The notes under the pieces are model-generated. The model had not been told where the DNA came from, did no database searches, and saw nothing but the letters and a program-made list of their open reading frames with translations. From Stomoxys calcitrans (taxonomy: Eukaryota > Arthropoda > Insecta > Diptera > Muscidae): a DNA stretch of 64,000 nt. Below, piece after piece: positions 22,056 to 32,916 of the stretch; position 1 is the first letter of the stretch; the number at the start of each line of letters is the position of its first letter. The position numbers and the translations under genes were made by a program. Location of the stretch: assembly GCF_963082655.1 (NCBI RefSeq), contig NC_081553.1:60153571-60217570 (forward strand), written 5' to 3'.

Positions 22056-22667
22056 TAAAGGGTGATTTTTTTTGAGGTTAGGATTTTCATGCATTAGTAT
22101 TTGACAGATCACGTGGGATTTCAGACATGGTGTCAAAGAGAAAGATGCTCAGTATGCTTTGACATTTCATCATGAATAGACTTACTAACGAGCAACGCTT
22201 GCAAATCATTGAATTTTATTACAAAAATCAGTGTTCGGTTCGAAATGTGTTCATTCACCGTAACGTTGCGTCCAACAGCATCTTTGAAAAAATACGGTCC
22301 AATGATTCCACCAGCGTACAAACCACACCAAACAGTGCATTTTTCGGGATGCATGGGCAGTTCTTGAACGGCTTCTGGTTGCTCTTCACTCCAAATGCGG
22401 CAATTTTGCTTATTTACGTAGCCATTCAACCAGAAATGAGCCTCATCGCTGAACAAAATTTGTCGATAAAAAAGCGGATTTTCTGCCAACTTTTCTAGGG
22501 CCCATTCACTGAAAATGATTTGCAAGCGTTGCTCGTTAGTAAGTCTATTCATGATGAAATGTCAAAGCATACTGAGCATCTTTCTCTTTGACACCATGTC
22601 TGAAATCCCACGTGATCTGTCAAATACTAATGCATGAAAATCCTAACCTCAAAAAAATCACCCTTTA
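22056..22667. mobile_element. Tc1/mariner-type foldback element with 155-bp arms
   Basis: 612 bp flanked by TA (22054-22055 and 22668-22669). The arms 22056-22210 and 22514-22667 are near-perfect inverted repeats that begin TAAAGGGTGATTTTTTTGAG. Each arm encodes the same transposase N-terminus (MNRLTNEQRLQII), on the plus strand in the left arm and on the minus strand in the right arm. So both ends are copies of the transposon's 5' end and the original 3' end is gone. A catalytic-core fragment lies in the loop. It cannot make transposase and could move only in trans. Confidence 0.92.
22250..22552 (-). pseudogene. Tc1/mariner-type transposase core fragment
   Basis: Minus strand: MNRLTNEQRLQI is fused directly to WALEKLAENPLFYRQILF, then SDEAHFWLNGYVNKQN with the Asp of the second catalytic block, then TVWCGLYAGGIIGPYFFKD and GRNVTVN. 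The helix-turn-helix DNA-binding region and the first catalytic Asp are deleted between the two parts. The third catalytic residue is not reached before the frame runs into the left arm. IS630/Tc1/mariner superfamily by motif order; subgroup not assigned. Confidence 0.85.
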
Positions 22668-22689
22668 TAAATCATCAAATTGTGTTTGT

Positions 22690-23930
22690 TTGTTTGTTCC
22701 GTATAGACTCAAAAACGGCCGAACCCATTACCATGAAATTTTCACAGAGCGGGGCGCCCCCAACAACAAAACTCCTCTAAACAGATATATTCGAAGTTCT
22801 GGTCAATATGGGACTCAAATGAAAAATATTTCGCAGTAGATTACAAATATGGCATAAAATATTGGGTTCAAGCAATGGGAGGTCACCCACCCTCAAATAC
22901 CCACAAATGGGCATATTAGCACCCAAATAAAAGGTATTTGTTATCCATTTCGGAGCCAAGTGTTTTGGGGTACGCCCTAAAGCACTCCCTAAACTGAACT
23001 TCATTTCCGATGGGAATACAGAACAAATTCGATATCTATTTTCGGTGCAAAGTGACGGTGGTCGCCCCAGCCCCAAAACACCCTCCAAACGGTTCATATT
23101 TACCGGCCATGGCAATATGGGGCTCAAATTAAAAGGATTTGGAAGTGCAGCACGAATTTGATATAAATATTTGAGTCGAAATGTCTGAGGTGCCATCCCT
23201 CTCCTAAGGAAGAACATTACCACCAGGGACAAATTCTCACTCATCAAAGAGTTCTTTCCGATTCACGTTTTAAATTCAATGATAAGGGAACTTTTTTTAT
23301 AGCCGAGTCCGAACGGCGTTCCGCAGTGCGACACCTCTTTGGGGTTAAATTTTTTAGATGACCTTGAAATTCTCAAAGATTGTGTGGGTTGGTCTGGAAG
23401 GAATCATAGGCTTTATAATTTTTTGATATCGGGAGGGGGGCGGACCCTCCCCCCTAACCTTAAAAGTACTACCCAAAAATAAAAGTGTACCGATCGGGAC
23501 AATATGAGATTCAAATAAAAGGTATGCAATAGTAGAGTACGGATTTCATTAAAAAAAAGTTGGGTCCAAGTACCTGTGGGGCCGTATATTGTATAGGTTG
23601 GTCTTGAAGAAAACACAGGCTATATAATTTTTCGGTATCGGAAGAGGGACGGGCCCTCTCCCTTATGAAAAAACACAATCCAAAATCAAAAGTGGACCGA
23701 TCGGGGCAATATAGGTATCAAATGAAAGGTATTGGAAAGTAGAATACGAATATGGTATTGAATTTGAGTCTAAATACCCATCGGGCCGCCCAACCCCAAA
23801 AACTCCCCAAACTGACCTATTGAACGTTCATTTCAATATGGGGCTCAAATGAAAGGTATTCGGAAGTAGATTTCGAATCTAACATACAAAATAAGATCAA
23901 AGTAAAGGGGGTCACGCATCCCCTCAGCAG
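22690..23930 (-). repeat. second dispersed repeat family, 'GGGCTCAAATGAAAGGTAT' array
   Basis: Starts with TTTGTTTGTTCCGTATAGAC, CAAAAACGGCCGAACCCATT and TTTTCACAGAGC. It continues in about seven degenerate units containing CAATATGGGGCTCAAATGAA, AAGGTATT, GTAGA and CGAATTTGATATAAAT with CCCC-rich joins. It is distinct from the DINE-like core. A related head sequence is common in insect genomes from memory. Pieces of the same family occur at 52.2 and 56.3 kb. The strand is nominal. A SINE scrap is inside. Confidence 0.65.
23228..23342 (-). mobile_element. SINE family A body fragment
   Basis: Matches the middle of the family A SINEs: CCGATTCACG, TTCAATGATAAGGGA, TATAGCCGAGTCCGAACGGC and GCAGTGCGACACCTCTTTGG. 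Both the tRNA-like head and the tail are missing. Confidence 0.75.
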
Positions 23931-23934
23931 TGAG

Positions 23935-24415
23935 TTTTTTTAAGGATCGCGACATCCGACCTTAATATGGTTCAGATCAGACTATATTTAGATATAGCTG
24001 TCATATAGACCGATCTGCCGATAAAGGGTCTAAGCCTATAAAAGATTCGGACGGTATTTAGATATAGCTGTTATATAGACCGATCTGCCGATAAAGGGTC
24101 TGAAACCCATAAAAGCTTTGTTGAAACTTGAAATAGTGAGTTGCTATAAGCCTCTTGACATCCGACCCAAATATGAATATGATCAGACTGTAGAGATATA
24201 GCTGTCATATAGTATGATCTTCTAATTTTGGGTCTTTATCCTATAAAAGTGAATTTCTTGCCTGATTTCGCAGAAACTGTTACTTGTATATAAGTTCTCG
24301 GGACCCGAATAAAATATGATCGAGACCAGTCCCTATTTAGATATAACAATGGATATGGTAGTGGAGTTATAATAAAATAGGATGTTTATATCCTTGGTGG
24401 TGAGTATGCAAAGTT
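23935..24415 (+). repeat. DINE-like fragment, type 1
   Basis: About three 150-bp units (AGACCGATCTGCCGATAAAG, CCCATAAAAGCTTTGTTG) then a degenerate 3' end (TCCTTGGTGGTGAGTATGC, AAAGTTCTTG) that runs directly into the next copy. Confidence 0.6.
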
Positions 24416-25746
24416 CTTGTTTAATTTGGCCCCGATCGGTCCAGATTTGGATATAGCTGCCATATAGACCGTTCCACCGATTTAATGTCTTAGGCCAATC
24501 AAAGCCACAGTTATTGTCCGATTTTCCGGAAAATTAGAACACTGAGTTGTGTTAGGCCAGTCGACATCTTTCTTCAATTTGGGCGAGATCGGCCCAAATT
24601 TCGATATAGCTGCCATCTATCGATGTAAGGCCTTGGGTCCATAAAAGGGGCATTTATTGTCCGATTTCATTGAAATTTGTGACAGTGAGTTATATTGCGC
24701 CCTTCGTCATTCTTCTTTAATTTGGCCCAGATCGGTTCAGATTTGGATATACCTGACATATAGACCGATCTCTAGATTTAAGGTTTTGGACCCATTAAAG
24801 ACGCATTTATTGTCCAATGTCGCCGAAATTTGATAAAATGAGTTGTGTTAGGTCCCTCGACATCCTTCTATAATTTGGCCAAGATCGGTCCAGGTTTGGA
24901 TATAGCTGCCATATAGACCGATCCGCCGATTTATAGTCTTAGGCCAGTCAAAGCCACATTTATTGTCCGATTTTGCTGAAATTTGGGACAGTGAGTTGTG
25001 TTAGGTCCCTCGACATCCTTTGTCAATTTGGCTCAGATCGGTTCAGGTTTGGATATAGCCGCTATATAGACCGATTCGCCGATTTATAGTCTTAGGCCAG
25101 TCAAAGCCACATTTATTATCAGATTTTGCTGAAATTTGGGACAGTGAGTTGTCTTAAACCCTTTGACATCCTTTGTCAATTTGGCTCAGATCGATTCAGG
25201 TTTGGATATAGCCGCTATATAGACCGATCCGCCGATTTATAGTCTTAGGCCAATCAAAGCCACATTTATTGTCAGATTTTGCTGAAATTTCGGACAGTGA
25301 GTTGTGTTGGGCCCTTCGACATATTTCTTCTATTCGACCCAGATCGGTTCAGATTTAGATATAGCTGTCATATAGACCGATCTCTAGATTTAAGGTTTTG
25401 GGCCCATTAAAGGCGCATTTATTGTCCGATTTCGCTGAAATTTGGGACAGTGAGTTGTGTTAGGCCCTTCGCCATCCTTCTTCAATTTGGCACAGATCGG
25501 TCCAGATTTGTATATAGCTGACATATAGACCGATCTCTAGATTTAAGGTTTTAGACCCATTAAAGGCGCATTTATTGTCCGATTTCGCCGAAATATTGAT
25601 AGTGAGTAGTGTTATGCCCCTCGATAACTTTCAGCTATTTGGCCGAGATCTGTCCAGATTTAGATATAGCTGCCATATAGACCGATCTCTCGATTAAAGG
25701 TTTTGGGGCCATAAAAGCGGCTGAACTTAGCGGCTTTTTACTTGTT
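24416..25746 (+). repeat. DINE-like array, type 1, solo core plus 3' end
   Basis: About eight units (GGTCCAGATTTGGATATAGC, GGGACAGTGAGTTGTGTTAGG) ending GGCTGAACTTAGCGGC, TTTTTACTTGTT. The 5' terminus and microsatellite are absent; it is joined head-to-tail to the fragment before it. Confidence 0.65.
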
Positions 25747-26227
25747 AATTGTTATTTGTTTGCAGGGATATTTGAGCACTACCCTGCAAAAAATTTTAGA
25801 AATCGGACCACAAACGAAGATATGGCAACCCAACAAATTTTTGAAAGGCCAAGTATACCAAATTTAGGGGCCTGCCGAAAGATGCCCGGACAAACTTAAC
25901 ACACCTCAGCTCTAACCATTCAAAATTTTTAAGTATCATATCTACCCGTTCTTACATGGCATATTTTTCACAATTTTTTTTCGATTTTTCTCCCACTTTA
26001 CAATGTCTCATCATGCTTCCTACCACATGCCCTGCTCAAGCTATCACTTGCCGCACCACAATTCCTGATATGTACTACATCCAATTATCGGCGTGTCGAC
26101 ACAGCTTATCGTTAACCGATAGCCGTAATATTTCGTATTTTCCTTGTGAGGATCAAAAGGAAGAAAATATGAAGTTTCTCGATGGACAAAAAAATCTCCT
26201 TTATAACATGGGACGATCTAAGGGACA
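25747..26227. other. unannotated stretch
   Basis: The 92-codon plus frame at 25956-26234 (Cys-rich middle) shows no family match and ends inside DINE-like sequence. I see no reliable gene. Confidence 0.3.
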
Positions 26228-26335
26228 TCTTTAACTCGTCTTAGATTTTTACGATGACCAAGAATATATATATACTATCTAGGGTCGGGAATGGATATCT
26301 CTATGTATTGCAAACAGATTGACAAGGTGTTGGGT
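26228..26335 (-). repeat. solo DINE-like 5' end
   Basis: TCGTCTTAGATTTTTACG, ACCAAGAATATATATATAC, TAGGGTCGGGAATGGATAT, ATTGCAAACAGATTGACAAG, GTTGGGTATAAA: the 5' terminal block on the minus strand without any core units. Confidence 0.7.
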
Positions 26336-26339
26336 ATAA

Positions 26340-26880
26340 AAATTTACATTGGCTGTATCTCCTAAACCATGTGTCCTAGTGGGAAATGGGCCTTAAAATT
26401 TTACGAAAACTCTAATCTGAATGTATCTCCTAAACAAAACGTCCTAGAGGGAAATAGACCTTAATTCGTGACTCCAGACATTGTCGAAAATCCATCAAAT
26501 ATTGTAATTTTAGTAGTGAAACTTTAAAATAGCTGTTTCTCCTAAATTATGCGTTTTAAAGGGAATAGGCCTCAATTCGTGACTTCATCAAAAAAATGAA
26601 AATTTCATGGAAAATCCAATAAAAATCATAATTTTAGTAAATTGGTTGCATCTACCAAGCTATGGGTCTTAGAGGCCTTAATTTATGACTCCATCAAAAA
26701 ATTCAAAAATTCACGCAAAATCCACAAAATCTCTAAAATTTAGTATGAAAACTTTAAACTGGAAGTACTCCTAAGCTATGCGTCCAAGAGAGAAATTTTA
26801 TCTTAAGCCCACGAAAAGCTTTAATTTCAGTATGAAAACCTGAAAATGGCTGTATCTCTTGTTTTAAGAATAAAAGTTTA
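26340..26880. repeat. degenerate ~110-bp tandem repeat, third family
   Basis: Six recurrences of a motif like GGCTGTATCTCCTAAAC (near 26347, 26420, 26529, 26643, 26758 and 26848). Each is followed by GTCCTAGAGGGAAATAGACC, TTAATTCGTGACTCCA and CAAAATCCA. It shows no similarity to the DINE-like or the 22.7-kb families. Spacing varies from about 75 to 115 bp. Confidence 0.7.
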
Positions 26881-27610
26881 AGAATATGGAATTTAAAATT
26901 CTTTAAATTATTCTACAATAATATTTAAATCCTCTTCATACCAATTCCTGGCAGGGGCAACCATTTTTCCCAGAATCCATTTAGGCATTTACAAAAAAAA
27001 AAAAAACAAAACGTAAATATTTATTTTATCTTTCTACGAAATAGACAACAATTGCAGTTTAGTAATGAATGAATAATGAAGGACTTCTCAATGCGTTGTC
27101 TCTTCTCAGTAATTGTTGTTGTTATTAGAAGGCATCTACAACAACAACAACAACGAAAACGTGGTCTATAGCAATAACAAGAGTAATAACCAAAAGCAAC
27201 ACTTGAAATCCATTTAAAATTTTGATTTGTTTTGTTACGTTTCACTGCCATGCACTCAGCATCACCGGCATTCCCCCTTGATGACGGTGGGATACATTTC
27301 ACAGGCCAAAAAGGGTGAAAATTAAACGTATCATGAAAATTCATAATGCGTAAAGGTCCCATACGCACACTCTTGCTCAATGGCACATCTACACGTGCGC
27401 TCGCTTCAGTGTGTCTTCTTCACAAGGTGGTCCAGGCGGTGGGTTGGTCTCTCAGTTCGTTGGTTGGTCACGTGCCACATTTAACTGTGTTTTTGCATTA
27501 CTTGCAAATGTTTTGCCACTTGAACGAGGACCATGCACAGTGGGTTTGAGGGGAAATCTTTTTTAAGGGAGAAGAGGAAAATACTGCCAAAAGCAGATCA
27601 AATAGTAAAA
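26881..27610. other. low-copy stretch
   Basis: Contains an A run at 26992-27010 and a short (CAA)n near 27128-27153. The 121-codon minus frame at 27021-27386 is Cys/Arg-rich from CAA-repeat codons and is not convincing. No gene called. Confidence 0.35.
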
Positions 27611-29450
27611 ATAACAAGAAAAAGCGTGCTAAGTTCGGCCGGCCCGAATCTTGGGAATCCACCACCACGGATTCTGCTAAAAATTTATACAAAAACAAGG
27701 AAGACCTAAAGAACGGTTTACATGGGAGCTATATCAGGTTACAGACTGATTTGGACCGTGTTTGACACAGTTGTTGGAAGTTGTAACGGAACGTCGCTTC
27801 CAAAATTTCAGCCACATCGGAAAAAAATTGCGGCTTGTAAGGGCTCAATAACTCAAATCGGCAGATCGGTTTATATCGGAGCTATATCAGGTTATAGACC
27901 GATTTGGACCGTACTTAGCACAGTTATTGGAAGTCATTACAGAACTCCACATGCCAAATATCAACCAAATGGAAAAAAAAAGCGTGCTAAGTTCGGCCGG
28001 GCCGAATCTTATATACCCTCCACCATTGATCGCATTTGTCGAGTTCTTTTCCCGGCATCTCTTCTTAGGCAAAAAAGGATATAAGAAAAGAGTTGCTCTG
28101 CTATTAAAACGATATCAAGATATGGTCCGGTTCGGACCACAATTAAATTATATGTTGGAGACCTGTGTAAAATTTCAGCCAATTCGTATAAGAATTGCGC
28201 CCATTGGGGCTCACGAAGTAAAATAGAGAGAACGATTTATATGGGATCTGTATCGGGCTATAGACCGATTCAGACCATAATAAACGCGTTTGTTGATAGT
28301 CATGAGAGGATCCATCGTACAAAATTTCAGGCAAATCGGATTATAATTGCGACCTCTAGGGGTCAAGAAGTCAAGATCCCAGATCGGTTTATATGACAGC
28401 TATATCAGGTTATGAACCGATTTGAAACTTATTCGACACAGTTGTTGAAAGTAAAAATAAAATACGTCATGCAAAATTTCAGCGAAATCGGATAGGATTT
28501 GCGCCCTCTTGAAGCTCAAGAAGTCAAGACCCAAGATCGGTTTATATGGCAGCTATATCAGGTTATGAACCGATTTGAACCATACTTGGCACAGTTGTTG
28601 GATATCATAACAAAACACGTCGTGCAAAATTTCATTCTGATCGGATAAGACTTGCGCACGCTAGAGGCTCAAGAAGTCAAGACCCAAGATCGGTTTATAT
28701 GACAGCTATATCAGGTTATAAACCGATTTGAACCATACTTGGCACAGTTGTTGGATATCGTAGCAAAACACGTCGTGCAAAATTTCATTCCAATCGGATA
28801 AGAATTGCGCACTCTAGAGGCTCAAGAAGTCAAGACCCCATATAGGCTTATATGGCAGCTATATCAAAACATGGACCGATATGGCCCATTTACAATACCA
28901 ATCGACCTACACTAATAAGAAGTATTTGTGCAAAATTTCAAGCGGCTAGCTTTACTCCTTCGGAAGTTAGCGTGCTTTCGACAGACAGACGGACGGACGG
29001 ACAGACGGACGGACATGGCTAGATCGACATAAAATGTCGCGACGATCAAGAGTATATATACTTTATGGGGTCTCTGACGAATATTTCGAGTAGTTACAAA
29101 CAGAATGACGAAATTAGTGTGCCCCTTATCTTATGGTGGAGGGTATAAAAATTACGGCTTCCAGGGGCTCAAGAAGTCAAATTGGGAAATCGGTTTATTT
29201 GGGAGCTATACCTAAATCTGAACCTATATGGCCCATTTGCAATCACCAACGATCTACATCGATCTTAAGTATCTGTGCAAAATTTCAAGCGGCTGGCATT
29301 ACGCGTTCGACGCGTTCGTATCGTGATTTCGACAGACGGACGGACATGGCTAGATCGATTCTCTATGGGGCCTTACACGAATATCTCGAGGTGTTATAAA
29401 AGGAATGACTAGATTGGTATACCCCCATTTTATGGTGGTGGGTATAAAAA
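27611..29450 (-). mobile_element. outer DINE-like element (type 2) interrupted by a second copy
   Basis: Its 3' end is at 27611-27660 (GAAAAAGCGTGCTAAGTTCG, GGCCGGCCCGAATC). Type 2 units run to about 27976, are interrupted, and resume at 29152 with TTACGGCTTCCAGGGGCTCA. The 5' end is at 29330-29450 (ACAGACGGACGGACATGGC, TACCCCCATTTTATGG, TGGTGGGTATAAAAA). The outer copy's own preceding unit (ATCGGAAAAAAATTGCGGCT) shows what the uninterrupted sequence should look like. Confidence 0.82.
27977..29151 (-). mobile_element. inner DINE-like element (type 2), complete
   Basis: A complete 1.17-kb copy with clean edges because it sits inside another copy. It has the subterminal inverted repeats TATACCCTCCACCAT (28012-28026) and ATGGTGGAGGGTATA (29133-29147), the 3' palindrome TTCGGCCGGGCCGAA near 27992-28007, about six type 2 units, AGCGTGCTTTCGACAGACAG, a short GACG microsatellite (28981-29010), and the ATATATATACTTTATGGGG block. 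Subterminal inverted repeats plus a 3' hairpin plus GTCY are hallmarks of DINE-1/Helentron-like non-autonomous elements. Confidence 0.88.
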
Positions 29451-29639
29451 GTCAAAATATATTTTTTTCTCAAATTAAGAACTTTTGCAAAAAAAAAATT
29501 TATGTAAAATTTTTGTAAATTAAGAAAAAAATTAAATTTCGACGAAATTGTCTATGTTCAAATATTTTTTATAAAAAAAATCGACTAATTTTGGTGAAAA
29601 TTTGGAATTTTTAATTTGTCTTTAATTGAAATCTTGAAT

Positions 29640-30870
29640 TGAGTAGATACAGGAAGAATTTCTTTCCATATCCTGACCCTACATAAAGTGGCATTCACGA
29701 AAACCCATCTCATAATGTTGCCCCATTTTAGATGGTACCCAGAAGTAGATCCTAAAAATTGCCCTGCAAAAGTTCACTGCAATGCTTGAACCCATTTCTG
29801 GAACAAAAAAAGAATATTCTACGGGTAAATGGTCGACAGGCCGCATCTTTCCTTATATAAAGCGAAAAATTCCCAGTTATACTTCCTAGGAACTCTCGTC
29901 TCTGTCAGTTGTACCTGCTTTACTTACACACGTTAATAGACCATGGAGATTGCATTTTAATGTTTCGAATGGTCCAGACAGTATTCCACATCTCTCGACT
30001 TAAACCAAGGGTGAAAAGTATCATCCATAGATGCATAACATGCAAAATTTGCCGAAAGTGATCATGCGCCCAGACAATGGCACCACTTCCTCAAGATCAA
30101 TTTTCGATAGCTCCGGCATTTCACATCACTGGCATAGATTTTCCAGAGTCTTTTGACATTAAGAGTTACTCGTTATGACGCTCCCCACTCTTAAAAAGCT
30201 ATGAAAACATTTTTATATGTTGCTCCACCAAGGCCGTACTTCTAGAGCCCTGTTCGGAACTTTCCACAGCGCCATTTGAGGCCACTTTTTCTCGATGCGA
30301 GGCCTACCTAGGAAGTTAGTTTCGAATAAAGACAGGAATTTCGTGAGGGGCCAATCGCAAGCTGCTTAGGTAATCTAAGGGTTTCATCCAAGTAGCAATG
30401 TATCTTAGAAATACTCCACACAGGGGTTTGAATGGCAATTTATACAGCCCCATGTTCCACATAGGGGTGGCCTTTGGGAGTCAGCCGTTAAGAGTTTCAA
30501 GGACCATTTTTAACGAGCCTCACTTCTTCACCTTCTAACAGCTTGCCATCATGATTGCTCGGATCGCTGTCTCTGAGGATCCAAATGACCTCACAGCGTT
30601 GAATCCCGGGCACGGCATTTCCCGAGCCTTATCCTCAGGACATCTTCATACTAAATAGTGGACTGAATCTAAAGGTGATACATCACCAGTTGGCCATACG
30701 ATGGAAAGAAGAGTACCTCAAATCACTTTAGAAGCGCTACTTGTTGAAAAACAATTCTCCTAACGTGATAATAGGCGATTTGGCAGTCGTGATGCACGGT
30801 TTACTGCCATCTAGTGTTTGGCGCTTGGGGAGAGTAGTTAAGACTCTTGCTGGGTCCGAGAAAAAAAAAA
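29640..30870 (+). mobile_element. BEL/Pao retrotransposon integrase relic
   Basis: Plus strand, several frames. From about 29785 it carries the segment before the integrase (LNPFLEQ, then SEKFPVILPRNSRLCQL) and a zinc-binding remnant (HTLIDHGD; RVKSIIHRCITCK near 30008). The rve-type core follows (HITGIDFPESFDIK, CSTKAVLLEPCSELSTAPFE near 30215-30280). Next are an HIGVAFGS stretch before the end of the core and a C-terminal part (LNPGH near 30600; IRWKEEYLKSL; NVIIGDLAVV; SSVWRLGRVVKTLAGSE near 30815-30865). This order is that of BEL/Pao Pol. It has many frameshifts and stops, and no LTR was seen. Protease and RT are absent. Confidence 0.82.
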
Positions 30871-31387
30871 TAAGAATTGCTCGCTTACATTGACATTTTT
30901 ATGATCTGGATTTAACTAAATCCAAAAACAAATCGTGTCCGTTTACCCTGCGTTTTTTGGGGTTTTTAATTTTTGAATGTGCATATCACACACATCCATA
31001 CACAAATCTCAGTTGCATATTTTGGTACTTTTATCGATTTTATCGATTATCCATGAAATCAGGTTTATATTTGGGATTTTTTTTTCCATGGTGGAACCTG
31101 CAAAAAAACACAGGATTTAGCACTTAAATCTTGAAAAGGCCATAAATCCGAATTTAATGGCCAGTGTAAACGTACTATAAGGATTGCATCAGGAGTTACT
31201 ACTCCACCCATAGTGAATTCTGCCTTGTTGGACTAACCCCACTAGAATATCCATTGAAAGCAATGGTAACTGTATTTTTGCTTAATTGAAATTGCACAAT
31301 AATTAACACAGAATCTCTTCTCATTTTCAATAGTCATTCTCCATTTAACCTCCGTTTTAGCCTCCATTTGACCTCCGTTTCAGCCAA
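30871..31387. other. unannotated stretch between two retroelement relics
   Basis: AT-rich, with A and T runs and a small direct repeat of CCTCC(G/A)TTT near 31350-31380. It could be the BEL/Pao 3' flank or LTR remains; I see no pair of LTRs to support that. Confidence 0.25.
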
Positions 31388-32915
31388 AAATTGCGGCGGG
31401 GTCACCCAGCGTCTGTCGAAGGAGACGAAGTACCTAGGCATAGTCCTCGATTCGAAACTGTCCTAGAAGAGGAATACCGAGGAAAGAAGCCCTAAGGCAC
31501 TGTGCGCTTTTACTCCTGCAGGAGGATGTTCGGTAGGAAGTGGAGGGTGGCTCCCAAGATGATTTATTGGATGTATATGGGCATCGTGAGACCAGTACTG
31601 GCCTATGCACTGGTATGGTGGAACGCCGTTGGGAAGAGGACTCCTGCGAACCAGTTCGAGAAGGTCCAGAAACTGGCCTGCGTCGGGATCACAGGGGCGC
31701 TGAGATCCGCACCTCAGCCAAGCCTGGTGGCGATGCTGGATATGCAGCCCATTGGGGCCTGTATTTGGATCTGCGTCTCCAGGGTCGCGCTTAGGCTGAG
31801 AGAGCTCGGCACGCTGAAGGAGGATGGTTCCGGACACAGTTCAATTCTGTGTGTTATGGATACGGAGGGCAGACTAAGGAGGATCTAGGACTACCTGGCA
31901 CCAGTGTCGACTGGAGTGAGGGCATTCGCTATTCGTTTTCCTGGAAGTGATGAATGGAGGGCGAATGTTGTATTTGAGGAGGATGAAACCTCGATCTACA
32001 CAGATGGCTCCAATATGGAGTCAGGGACTGGATTGGGAGTTACTCTGATGCACTCAATATCAGTATGTCTCTGAGACTGCAGGACGAGTGTATGGTCTTT
32101 CAGGCAGAGGAGTGTGCCATTGCAGTGGCCGCAAGAGAAATTTTGGTAAGGGGTTAACTGCCCTCGAAACTCAGAATGTGTGTGGACAGTATGGCGGCGC
32201 TCAAGGCCTTGGGGTCGAGGATGGTGAGATCGAGATGCGCGGCGGACTGTTTGGAATTCCTTAATAGGCCCCGGGCCCATGATGTGACGCTGACATGGGT
32301 TTCTGGGCATGAGGGGAGTGGAAAGACGAGTGCGCCAGGAGGGGTTCGACTGCGCCGGGCGGACCAGTCATCGGTCTTGCCTATATGCCATTTTTTGAGC
32401 TATTCAACACAGTAGATGGGATGGCCAGGGCGGCGTCGGTGGCGAGGTGGGACTCGATAGATGGTTGCCCGACTGCGAAGGCGCTATGGAGAACGAGGAA
32501 CGAGGAGAACGAGGTAGTTGCTGCCGTTCGATAAGAGGTTGATGAGTATTTTGATAGGGGTCATAATCGGATACTGTGCCATAGGCCGCATGGCGGCGCA
32601 CATGGGGTTACCGCACAATGACTTCTGTAGGAGTTGCCTCGATGAGGATGAGGCTATTGAGCTCTTGCTGTGTTCTCGACCGGGTCTGCAGAGATGTAGG
32701 CTCTCCTTTCTGGGGAGCGGTTTCTTCTATGATCTGAGTGAACTTGCAAATGTACCTCTGGTGTCTCTCCTGAGGTTTGTTGAGGGAATAGGGAAGGTGG
32801 GGACCGGGGAGTGGTGGGGGGGGGGGTGCCTCAGGCTCCGGCGTAGGTAAATCCGTACTTACGTAGGGATGGGGGGGTTCTTCCCCCACCGCTCGGGTTT
32901 TTCCACTTATCCTCT
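31388..32915 (+). mobile_element. GC-rich I/Jockey-like LINE relic with RNase H
   Basis: Visibly GC-richer than its surroundings. The order of domains is: RT end (TKYLGIVLDSKL at 31426-31461; FGRKWRVAPKMIYWMYMGIV; KVQKLACVGITGALRSAP), RNase H with YTDGSN near 31996, QAEECAIAVAA, CVDSMAALKAL and VTLTWVSGHEG, then the C-terminal segment IGRMAAHMGLPHNDFCRSC and SFLGSGFFYDLSELANVPL. Stops and frame changes occur between blocks. The first three RNase H carboxylates are kept and the post-His region is disrupted. No CCTAA tail is seen; DINE-like sequence starts right after. Confidence 0.87.
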
Positions 32916-32916
32916 C

